A stretch of DNA of 9,983 nucleotides. Origin: Bacillota bacterium. GTDB taxonomy: Bacteria > Bacillota > Clostridia > Clostridiales > Clostridiaceae. The notes under the pieces are model-generated. The model saw only the letters and a list, made by a program, of their open reading frames with translations. It was not told the DNA's origin and made no database searches. Below are positions 1 through 6,862 of the stretch, one piece after another. The DNA lies in assembly GCA_023424785.1 (NCBI GenBank), contig JAFADP010000169.1:1-9983 (forward strand), read 5' to 3'. A program made the position numbers and the translations under genes. How positions within the stretch are numbered: the first letter of the stretch is position 1; the number at the start of each line of letters is the position of its first letter.

Positions 1-726
1 GTAGAAATACAAATTATTGGTGATAAATTTGGAAATGTAGTTGCATTAGGAGATAGAGATTGTTCTGTTCAAAGAAATCATCAAAAAATGATAGAAGAAT
101 CACCATCACCAGCTATTAATGAAGAAACAAGAGAAAAAATGAATAAAGTAGCAGTACTTGCTGCTAAAGCTGTTGGATATTATAGTGTTGGAACTATTGA
201 GTTTATAGTTTCTCAAAATGGAGAATTCTACTTTATGGAAATGAACACAAGAATTCAAGTAGAGCATCCAGTAACAGAAATGGTAACAGGTATTGATTTA
301 ATTGAAAGTCAAATAGAAGTTGCTATGGGAAATAAGCTTTCATTTACTCAAGAAGATATAAAAATTACAGGTCATGCTATAGAATGTAGAATTAATGCTG
401 AAATTCCAGAAAAGAATTTTAGACCAAGTCCTGGACTTATAAAGCATATTCACCTGCCAGGAGGAAATGGAGTAAGGGTAGATACTGCTATATATGAAGG
501 TTATACTGTTCCTTCTGATTATGATTCTATGATTGCTAAAATTATAGTTCATGGAAAAGATAGAGAGTCTGCAATTAAAAGAATGTTGACTGCATTAGAT
601 GAACTTGTTATTGTAGGAATATCAACAAATGTTAATTTCCAATATTTAATATTTAAAAATCCAACATTCTGTGAAGGGAATGCAGATACAGGTTTTATAG
701 AAAATTTACTTAATTATAAGGAGTAG
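1..726 (+). CDS. accC: Biotin carboxylase (AccC-like), C-terminal part, 5' end outside window
   Basis: ATP-dependent carboxylation of biotin on a biotin carboxyl carrier protein, cytosolic. The frame is open from base 1 and gives 241 residues of a family usually near 450. The first residue aligns to about position 210 of E. coli AccC. Visible motifs are DRDCSVQRNHQK (fragment residues 18-29), equivalent to the AccC stretch with Gln233 and His236; EMNTRIQVEHPVTE from residue 80, with the Mg-binding Glu and catalytic Arg; and GHAIECRINAE, holding the Arg equivalent to Arg338. The usual RRHQK reads RNHQK here. Catalytic residues in the visible part are intact. Only 4 bp separate it from pxpA, so they are co-transcribed. 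This copy may therefore serve the 5-oxoproline operon rather than, or as well as, acetyl-CoA carboxylase. Family assignment is secure; which carboxylase it serves is uncertain. Confidence 0.93.
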   Translation, partial: VEIQIIGDKFGNVVALGDRDCSVQRNHQKMIEESPSPAINEETREKMNKVAVLAAKAVGYYSVGTIEFIVSQNGEFYFMEMNTRIQVEHPVTEMVTGIDLIESQIEVAMGNKLSFTQEDIKITGHAIECRINAEIPEKNFRPSPGLIKHIHLPGGNGVRVDTAIYEGYTVPSDYDSMIAKIIVHGKDRESAIKRMLTALDELVIVGISTNVNFQYLIFKNPTFCEGNADTGFIENLLNYKE

Positions 727-730
727 AAAT

Positions 731-1498
731 ATGATTAAAGTTGATTTAAACTGTGACTTAGGAGAAAGCTTTGGAAATTACAAAATAGGAATGGATGAAG
801 AAATAATTCCACTTATTTCTTCAGCAAATATTGCATGTGGTTTTCATGCAGGAGATCCTATAGTTATGAATAAAACTATTAAAAGAGCACAAGAATATAA
901 AATAGGAATTGGAGCACATCCAGGTTTTATTGATTTAATGGGCTTTGGAAGAAGAAATATAAATGTTACACCAGAAGAAGCAAAAAATTATGTAACATAT
1001 CAATTAGGTGCCTTATATGGATTTTGTAGAAAGTACAATGTAGAAATTCAACATGTAAAGCCTCATGGAGCTTTATATAATATGGCTGGAAAAGATTATG
1101 ATTTAGCAAAGGCTATTTGTACTGCAATATATGAGTTTGATAAAAATATAATTCTTTTAGGCCTTGCAGGAAGCGAACTTATTAATGCTGCAAAAGATGT
1201 AGGACTTAAAGTGGCTAATGAATTTTTTGCAGACAGAGCCTATGAAGATGATGGTTCATTAGTTGCAAGAAGTAAAGATGGAGCAGTTATTCATGATGAG
1301 AACTTAGCAATAGAAAGAGTTATAAAAGCAGTAAAACATCAAAAAGTAACATCAATAAGTGGAAAAGAAATATCAATAAAGGTTGACTCTATATGTGTTC
1401 ATGGAGATAATATAAGAGCATTAGAATTTGTTAAAACTATAAAACAAAGATTAGAAGAAGAAAATATTAGTATTGAACCATTAAAGAATATAATTTAA
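731..1498 (+). CDS. pxpA: 5-oxoprolinase subunit A (LamB/YcsF family)
   Basis: Subunit A of the prokaryotic ATP-dependent 5-oxoprolinase PxpABC, which opens 5-oxo-L-proline to L-glutamate in the cytosol. The 255-residue product is full length for the family. It starts with the diagnostic VDLNCDLGESFG (residues 4-15), followed by SANIACGFHAGDP (31-43), GIGAHPGF, VKPHGALYN and a C-terminal SICVHGDN. These His/Asp-rich strand ends are typical of the YcsF (beta/alpha)-barrel fold. AAGGAG at 718-723, overlapping the end of accC, lies 7 bp before the ATG and fixes the start. PxpB and PxpC (KipI/KipA homologues) are needed for activity and would be expected upstream of accC. The NRAMP-like transporter downstream repeats the ycsF-ycsG arrangement of Bacillus subtilis. 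No regulator is visible in the window. Confidence 0.95.
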   Translation: MIKVDLNCDLGESFGNYKIGMDEEIIPLISSANIACGFHAGDPIVMNKTIKRAQEYKIGIGAHPGFIDLMGFGRRNINVTPEEAKNYVTYQLGALYGFCRKYNVEIQHVKPHGALYNMAGKDYDLAKAICTAIYEFDKNIILLGLAGSELINAAKDVGLKVANEFFADRAYEDDGSLVARSKDGAVIHDENLAIERVIKAVKHQKVTSISGKEISIKVDSICVHGDNIRALEFVKTIKQRLEEENISIEPLKNII

Positions 1499-1540
1499 TA
1501 ATTATATATAAATAAAAATTATAAGAAGGGGGTAAAACAC

Positions 1541-2776
1541 ATGAAAAAGTTTTTAGAAAGACTAAAGAATATAGGTCCAGGTGCACTTGTTGCAGCAGCA
1601 TTTATAGGACCAGGAACAGTTACAACTTGTACAGCATCAGGAGCAAGTAGTGGTTATACATTACTATGGGCAATGCTATTCTCAACAATAGCTACAATTA
1701 TTTTTCAAGAAATGTCAGCAAGACTTGGTATTGTAACACAAAAAGGTCTTGGAGAAAATATTCGTGAAAAAATAGTTAATCCATTTTTAAAATTAATAAC
1801 TATAGCTATAGTTATTACAGCAATATTTATAGGAAATACTGCTTATGAAACAGGAAATATAACTGGAGGTATAATGGGATTAAAGGTAATATTCCCAAAT
1901 ATATCTATAAGCATAGTTGTTATTATAATATCAGCATTAGCATTTATACTACTATGGAGTGGTAATTATAAAAAGATAGAAAAAGTATTAACTGGTATTG
2001 TTATATTAATGGCAGTAGTATTTATAGTAATTGCTATTGCATCATCTCCAGATTGGGGAGCTGTATTTAAGGGGATGTTTACACCATCATTTGGAGAAAA
2101 TAACTTAATGACAGTAGTTGGTCTTATTGGTACAACAGTAGTTCCTTATAATTTATTTTTACATGCATCTTCTTCAGCAGAAAGATGGAAAAATAAAGAT
2201 GATTTAAAGAATGCAAGATTAGATACAGTTTTATCAATTGGATTAGGTGGTTTAGTATCTATGGCTATAATAATAGTTGCAAGTGCTAACCTTTATGGAA
2301 CTGGTACAGAAGTTGTAAATGGAGCAAGTTTAGCAGCTGCTGTTGAGCCTATATTAGGTTCATGGGCAAAATGGTTTATTGCCATAGGATTACTTGCAGC
2401 AGGATTTACTTCAACAATTACAGCACCTCTTGCAGCAGCTTTTGCTACAACTGGTGTATTAGGAATGAAAAAAGATTTAACTAATATAAAGTTTAAATTA
2501 ATTTGGGCTGTAGTAATAGTTATTGGGGCATTTTTAGCAATACAATTTGGAAGTAGTCCAACAGAATTAATTCTAGTAGCACAAGCAGCTAATGCAATTA
2601 TTCTTCCACTAATAGCATTCTTCATATTATACTGTATTAACTCAAAGGAAATGGGTGAATATAAGAATGGTATTGTTAGTAATATTTTAGGTATTATAAT
2701 AATTATAGTATGTTGTTTTATATGTTATAGAAACTTCACTGGTTTCTTAACATCTCTATCAGCATTAATAGGATAA
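1541..2776 (+). CDS. NRAMP-family (YcsG-like) membrane transporter with altered substrate site
   Basis: Integral membrane protein of 411 residues with about 11 hydrophobic segments and the LeuT-like NRAMP fold. Family signals are GPGALVAAAFIGPG (12-25) in TM1, EMSARLGIVTQKGLGE (57-72) after TM2, and VPYNLFLHASS (201-211) in TM6. The TM1 metal site, normally DPGN, reads GPGT (23-26), so both ligand Asp and Asn are gone. The TM6 MPHN motif reads VPYN (201-204), losing Met and His. The classical NRAMP Mn/Fe site is therefore absent. It follows pxpA by 42 bp with an AAGGGGG ribosome site (1526-1532) and no visible promoter or terminator between them, so it is probably co-transcribed. I infer a substrate tied to 5-oxoproline use, possibly 5-oxoproline itself, rather than a divalent transition metal. 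Annotation as a Mn/Fe transporter would be misleading. Fold is confident; substrate is unknown. Confidence 0.9.
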   Translation: MKKFLERLKNIGPGALVAAAFIGPGTVTTCTASGASSGYTLLWAMLFSTIATIIFQEMSARLGIVTQKGLGENIREKIVNPFLKLITIAIVITAIFIGNTAYETGNITGGIMGLKVIFPNISISIVVIIISALAFILLWSGNYKKIEKVLTGIVILMAVVFIVIAIASSPDWGAVFKGMFTPSFGENNLMTVVGLIGTTVVPYNLFLHASSSAERWKNKDDLKNARLDTVLSIGLGGLVSMAIIIVASANLYGTGTEVVNGASLAAAVEPILGSWAKWFIAIGLLAAGFTSTITAPLAAAFATTGVLGMKKDLTNIKFKLIWAVVIVIGAFLAIQFGSSPTELILVAQAANAIILPLIAFFILYCINSKEMGEYKNGIVSNILGIIIIIVCCFICYRNFTGFLTSLSALIG

Positions 2777-2780
2777 AATA

Positions 2781-2806
2781 AAAAGGAGCATTAAAGCTCC
2801 TTTTTT
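2781..2806. terminator. Bidirectional intrinsic terminator
   Basis: Nine-bp perfect stem AAAAGGAGC / GCTCCTTTT (2781-2789 and 2796-2804) with a 6-nt loop. A T-run continues to 2806 on the + strand and an A-rich run upstream gives T-rich RNA on the - strand. It lies 4 bp after the NRAMP-like gene and directly abuts the stop codon of the convergent MATE gene, so it can end both transcripts. Confidence 0.88.
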
Positions 2807-4193
2807 ATTTTTCCATAAGTATTTTGTTATTTAAACTTTTAATTTCTTTAACTAATAGAAATATTGATAAGGCTGCAGCTGCAAAATCTGCAATTGGACC
2901 TGCATACATTACACCATCAATTCCTATAAACTTAGGGAATATTATTATTAAAGGTAATAAAAATATTATTTGTCTTGTAAGAGATATTACAACACCTTTC
3001 TTAGCCTTTCCTATTGATGTAAATAAGAAAGATGATATTGGTTGAATACCATTTAAAAATGTAAAGAACATAAATATTCTAAAGTATTTTATTCCAAATT
3101 CATAATATAATTCATCACCTTTACCAAATATATTTATAATTTGGCGTGGGAATAATTGAAAACATAGGAAAGTTAAAAGGGAAATTACCATTATAACACT
3201 AAATGATTGTAAAAATGACTTTTTAACTCTTTCATAATTTTTTGCACCATAATTATATCCCATAATTGGTTGGCATCCTTGAGATGTTCCTATTACTAAG
3301 GCTATATAAATAATATTTACCTTAGATATAACACCTACACAAGCTAGTGGAATATCACTACCATATTTAGATAATGCACCATAGTAAGTTAAAGTATTAT
3401 TCATAGTTATTTGAACAAGCATCATAGCAAGTTGATTAAAACAAGGTGCCATACCTAAAGTTGCTATTTTAGCTATATAATTTAAATTAGGTATAAAGTA
3501 TGATTTTATTAACTTCATATTTTTAAATCTAAATAAATAAGAAAAAGCAAAAATAAAAGATACAAATTGACCAATAACAGTTGCCCATGCTGCACCTGAT
3601 ATTCCCATATTAAATTTAAAAATAAATAGTGGATCTAAAATAATATTTAATATTGCACCTATAAGAGTACAAAACATTGAATATGTAGGACTTCCATCAG
3701 AACGAATTAATGTACTAAATCCTACAGTAAATATCATAAATGGTATACCTAAGGATGTAATTTTTGTATAAGTAAGTGCAAGAGGCAATACCTGTTCTGA
3801 TGCTCCAAATGCTTTCATTAGTGGATTAAGAAAGATATTTATAATAATAGCTAAAGCTAAACCACTTACTAACATTAAGAAAACACCATTTCCAGCAAAC
3901 TTAGCAGCTTCATCTTTTTTCTTAGCTCCTAAATTTAAACTAAAGTTTGAACAGCTTCCTACACCATATAAAAGAGCTAGAGCGGTACATAAGGTTGTTA
4001 TTGGAAAAGCTACGTTTGTTGCTGCATTTCCCATAACACCAACACCTTGCCCTATAAAAATTTGATCTACAATATTATATAAGGCATTAACAAGTCCACT
4101 TATAATACTTGGTATTGCAAATTTTAAAATAAGCTTACTTGTTTTTTCTGTAGCAAGAGGATTTCTATCTTCTTTGGGTAAAACTTGTTCCAT
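2805..4193 (-). CDS. MATE-family multidrug efflux transporter
   Basis: Cation-coupled efflux of drugs or other organic compounds across the cytoplasmic membrane. The product has 462 residues, normal for MATE proteins, with about 12 hydrophobic segments in two related halves. The N-terminal half carries ILKFAIPSIISGLVNALYN (23-41), then VDQIFIGQGVG and GNAATNVAFPI, the pattern of the MepA/NorM-like bacterial branch. The second half has the matching GMAPCFNQ and GYNYGAK segments. The start is set by AGGAGG (complement of 4202-4207), 8 bp before the ATG. It is transcribed alone, divergently from the helicase operon and convergently with the NRAMP-like gene. A strong promoter with an overlapping palindrome suggests repression that is relieved by a ligand. 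The natural substrate cannot be read from sequence. Confidence 0.92.
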   Translation of the reverse strand: MEQVLPKEDRNPLATEKTSKLILKFAIPSIISGLVNALYNIVDQIFIGQGVGVMGNAATNVAFPITTLCTALALLYGVGSCSNFSLNLGAKKKDEAAKFAGNGVFLMLVSGLALAIIINIFLNPLMKAFGASEQVLPLALTYTKITSLGIPFMIFTVGFSTLIRSDGSPTYSMFCTLIGAILNIILDPLFIFKFNMGISGAAWATVIGQFVSFIFAFSYLFRFKNMKLIKSYFIPNLNYIAKIATLGMAPCFNQLAMMLVQITMNNTLTYYGALSKYGSDIPLACVGVISKVNIIYIALVIGTSQGCQPIMGYNYGAKNYERVKKSFLQSFSVIMVISLLTFLCFQLFPRQIINIFGKGDELYYEFGIKYFRIFMFFTFLNGIQPISSFLFTSIGKAKKGVVISLTRQIIFLLPLIIIFPKFIGIDGVMYAGPIADFAAAALSIFLLVKEIKSLNNKILMEK

Positions 4194-4241
4194 CCATAAT
4201 TCCTCCTTTGTAATTTTAAATTGTATAATATACCAATAGTC

Positions 4242-4270
4242 ATTTTAGTATAACTAAAGTTAGGTGTCAA
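4242..4270 (-). promoter_or_regulatory. Sigma-A type promoter of the MATE gene
   Basis: On the - strand, a perfect -35 TTGACA (complement of 4265-4270) is followed after exactly 17 bp by TAAAAT (complement of 4242-4247), one mismatch from consensus. It lies about 50 bp upstream of the MATE start codon. Confidence 0.8.
4244..4258. promoter_or_regulatory. Palindromic operator overlapping the MATE promoter
   Basis: Perfect 6-bp arms TTTAGT and ACTAAA around a 3-bp centre (ATA). The palindrome covers most of the -10 box and part of the spacer, where a bound repressor would block polymerase. TTAG...CTAA arms are reminiscent of MarR-family operators. No regulator gene is visible in the window, so the cognate protein is unknown. 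Confidence 0.5.
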
Positions 4271-4325
4271 TAATATAAGGATGTTAGATAATTGTATAAA
4301 AGTATACTATATGTATTTTAAATCC

Positions 4326-4355
4326 TTTACAGTTAATTATTTATTATAGTACAAT
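4326..4355 (+). promoter_or_regulatory. Sigma-A type promoter of the helicase-nuclease-S24 operon
   Basis: TTTACA (4326-4331) and TACAAT (4350-4355) are separated by 18 bp, each one mismatch from consensus. The transcript would start near 4362, leaving a leader of about 25 nt. No GAAC-N4-GTTC type LexA box is seen over it, despite the LexA-like domain in the product. The assignment rests on motif match only. Confidence 0.6.
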
Positions 4356-4377
4356 TATATTGAACAATGCGGAAAAA

Positions 4378-4382
4378 GAGGG
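4378..4382 (+). promoter_or_regulatory. Ribosome binding site deciding the start at 4389
   Basis: GAGGG directly abuts an ATG at 4383, too close for that codon, but is 6 bp from the in-frame ATG at 4389. The second ATG is therefore the more likely start. Confidence 0.55.
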
Positions 4383-4388
4383 ATGATT

Positions 4389-6836
4389 ATGCAATTAAAT
4401 GTAGAACAAAAAAGAATAATTGAAAGTAAGCCAAGTGGTCATACTCTTATTAAAGGAGTAGCAGGATCAGGTAAAACTACAGTAGCAGTAAATAGAATTC
4501 CATTATTGCTTAATCATTATTGTATTGAAGAAGATGATTTTGTATTAATGGCAACTTATAATAAATCTTTAAGTAAGTATGTTGAATATATATATGAAAG
4601 TAGTAAAAAAGAATTAGAAGTGCAATCAGGATTTTTTGATGACAATAAGGATTTAAAGTTAGATATAAGTACAGTAGATTCTTTAAGTGTTTCTTATTTT
4701 AATAAATATAAAAAAGAAAATAATTTAAGTTTATCAATAGCAAGTAGAAATGATATTCAACAAGCTCTTATTGAAGCTATAACTATAGTTGGTAAAAAAT
4801 ATCCTCATATTAATATAATATCTCCTAAGCTACTATCTTTTATTAATGATGAAATAGTTTGGATTAAAGGGTGCAACTATATGGAAATTGAGGAGTATCA
4901 AAATGTAGATAGAATAGGAAGAGTTATGAAAGCAAATAGTGATGGACCTCAAAAGCTTAGAAAAAATTCTGAAAAGAGAAATGCTATTTTTGAAATTATG
5001 CTTAATTATAATGAAATTTTATTAAAGAATAATAAGGTGGATTTTCAAGATGTATTGTTAATTGCATTAAAAGAAGCAGGAAAAAATCCAATTAAAAAGT
5101 ACACTCATATTTTAATTGATGAGAGTCAAGATTTATCTAGAGTTCAAATAGAATTTTTAAAGAAACTTTATAATGAAAAAGAGTACTCCAGTATTACTTT
5201 TATAGCAGATGTTGCGCAAAGTATTTATTCCCAAGCTTGGCTTGTAAAAAATAGATCCTTTTCTTCTATTGGTTATGATATGAAAGGAAAATCATCATCA
5301 CTTAGTAAAAACTATAGAACAACAACACAAATAGCACAAGCAGCTTTTAGTTTAATTCAAAAGGATAAGGAATTAATTGAGGATAGTAATTTTGTTAAGC
5401 CAAGTTTAATTGATAGACAAGGACAATATCCTATTTATAGAAGTTTTAATAATAAAGAGAAGGAAGGAGCTTTTGTTTGCAACTTAATTAAAAGTAATCT
5501 TATTAAAAGCTACAATTATAAAGATATTGTTATTATTGCAAGATTATCTAATCAGTTAAAAGAGATGAGAACGTACCTAGAAAAAAATAATATACCTTGT
5601 GAAATATTTAATGGAAAAGATGACTTTAATTTTGGAAAGGAATGTGTAAAACTTGTAACTATGCATTCAATTAAAGGCTTAGAGTTTAAAGTAGTAATAA
5701 TGATAGGAGTAAATTCTAAAGTCATGCCTTTTAAAACTTATGCAAAAGAAATTGAAGATGATGAAACAATTGAATCAAGAGAAAGAAAATTATTTTACGT
5801 TGGTATGACAAGAGCTACTGAAAAGCTGTTTATTACAAGTGAAGGAGTACCATCAAAGTTTATAAAAGATATTGATTATAAATATTTAAGAATAAAAAGT
5901 GAATGTGAAGTAAGAAGAATTTCTCAGATTCCTATAGAAAGTTATGTTTTATCTCATAAAATAAAGGATATTTATAGTGAAGAGGAAAAGGTAAGACAGT
6001 GGTTTTTAAGAGAACTTATAGAAACTTATAAATATCCACTAGATTTAATTAATATAGAAGAGAAAGTGTTTATAGGTTCAACTTATGGATTTGTGGATAT
6101 AGCAGTGTCCGTAGATAAAAATAAAGGACCATATATTTTAATTGAAACAAAGCAATGGGGAAAAGGTATTAAAGATGGGCTAGGTCAAATTAAAAGTTAT
6201 ATGGCAAATTGTCCAAGTGCTAAATTTGGAGTAGTTAGTGATGGGAATGAGATTATTATTATAAATAATAAATTAGAAGAGATTGTAGATATTCCAAAGT
6301 TTACTTCATCGATGATATCATCTTCATTAGAAACTATTGAATATATAAATTTAAAGTGGAATACAACACATGAATTAATTAAAGATTCTTCAAATCCAAA
6401 GGAATTATATATAGAAGAAAATGGAGTGGAAATAAAAGCAGAAGAAATAAGAGAAATACCGATATTTAATGAAATAGCAGCAGGAAGTCCTATTCCAATA
6501 AACTCATCATTTGAAGGGAATTATTATCTTCCACAACAATGGGTTGGAAAGACTGAAGATATTTTTATTTTAAAGGTAAGAGGAGAATCTATGAAAAATA
6601 AAAATATTTTAAATGGAGATTATGTATTAATTAAAAGACAAAGTTCATGTAATATTGGGGAAATTGTTGCAGTAGATGTGGAAGGAGAAGCTACTTTAAA
6701 GACTTATAAAACAATGGGAGGAAAAGTATTATTAGTTCCAGAAAATGATGAGTATGAACCAATAATGCTTGAAGAAGGACAACTTAGTATTATAGGAGTA
6801 GTAATTGGAATAATTAAAAATAGTAATAAGAATTAA
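4389..6836 (+). CDS. UvrD-like helicase / PD-(D/E)xK nuclease / LexA-like S24 peptidase fusion
   Basis: An 815-residue protein with three modules. Residues 1-485 are a superfamily 1A helicase: Q-motif LNVEQKRII, Walker A GVAGSGKTT (23-31), Walker B LIDESQD (242-248), motif III FIADVAQSIYSQ (271-282), motif IV NYRTT (308-312), motif V VTMHSIKGLEF (423-433) and motif VI RKLFYVGMTRATEKL (466-480). All key ATPase residues are present. Residues about 530-630 resemble the HsdR N-terminal nuclease domain: EEKVRQWFLREL, then GFVDIA (Asp570), IETK (Glu586, Lys588) and QIKSY (Gln600, Tyr604), a RecB-type Q-x3-Y. Residues about 689-810 are a LexA C-terminal domain with scissile Ala698-Gly699 in EIAAGSP, Ser734 in RGESM and Lys771 in ATLKTYK. 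A DNA-unwinding nuclease controlled by self-cleavage is inferred. It leads an operon with the NERD-HRDC gene 26 bp downstream. Domain calls are confident; function is not. Confidence 0.9.
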   Translation: MQLNVEQKRIIESKPSGHTLIKGVAGSGKTTVAVNRIPLLLNHYCIEEDDFVLMATYNKSLSKYVEYIYESSKKELEVQSGFFDDNKDLKLDISTVDSLSVSYFNKYKKENNLSLSIASRNDIQQALIEAITIVGKKYPHINIISPKLLSFINDEIVWIKGCNYMEIEEYQNVDRIGRVMKANSDGPQKLRKNSEKRNAIFEIMLNYNEILLKNNKVDFQDVLLIALKEAGKNPIKKYTHILIDESQDLSRVQIEFLKKLYNEKEYSSITFIADVAQSIYSQAWLVKNRSFSSIGYDMKGKSSSLSKNYRTTTQIAQAAFSLIQKDKELIEDSNFVKPSLIDRQGQYPIYRSFNNKEKEGAFVCNLIKSNLIKSYNYKDIVIIARLSNQLKEMRTYLEKNNIPCEIFNGKDDFNFGKECVKLVTMHSIKGLEFKVVIMIGVNSKVMPFKTYAKEIEDDETIESRERKLFYVGMTRATEKLFITSEGVPSKFIKDIDYKYLRIKSECEVRRISQIPIESYVLSHKIKDIYSEEEKVRQWFLRELIETYKYPLDLINIEEKVFIGSTYGFVDIAVSVDKNKGPYILIETKQWGKGIKDGLGQIKSYMANCPSAKFGVVSDGNEIIIINNKLEEIVDIPKFTSSMISSSLETIEYINLKWNTTHELIKDSSNPKELYIEENGVEIKAEEIREIPIFNEIAAGSPIPINSSFEGNYYLPQQWVGKTEDIFILKVRGESMKNKNILNGDYVLIKRQSSCNIGEIVAVDVEGEATLKTYKTMGGKVLLVPENDEYEPIMLEEGQLSIIGVVIGIIKNSNKN

Positions 6837-6862
6837 AGTTAAATTAATGGAGAATAGAGAAT

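Noticed and set aside
2293..2625. 110-codon open frame on the - strand inside the NRAMP-like gene
   Set aside because: It lies wholly opposite a well-supported gene, has no family resemblance and no ribosome site that I can see; it is a by-product of the codon use on the other strand.
4301..4308. AGTATACT palindrome as a second operator between the divergent genes
   Set aside because: The symmetry stops after 8 bp and such short A/T palindromes are common by chance in DNA this AT-rich.
4211..4382. LexA/SOS operator upstream of the helicase-S24 gene
   Set aside because: I looked for a GAAC-N4-GTTC type box. Only one half-site (GAAC at 4362-4365) is present, with no matching second half.
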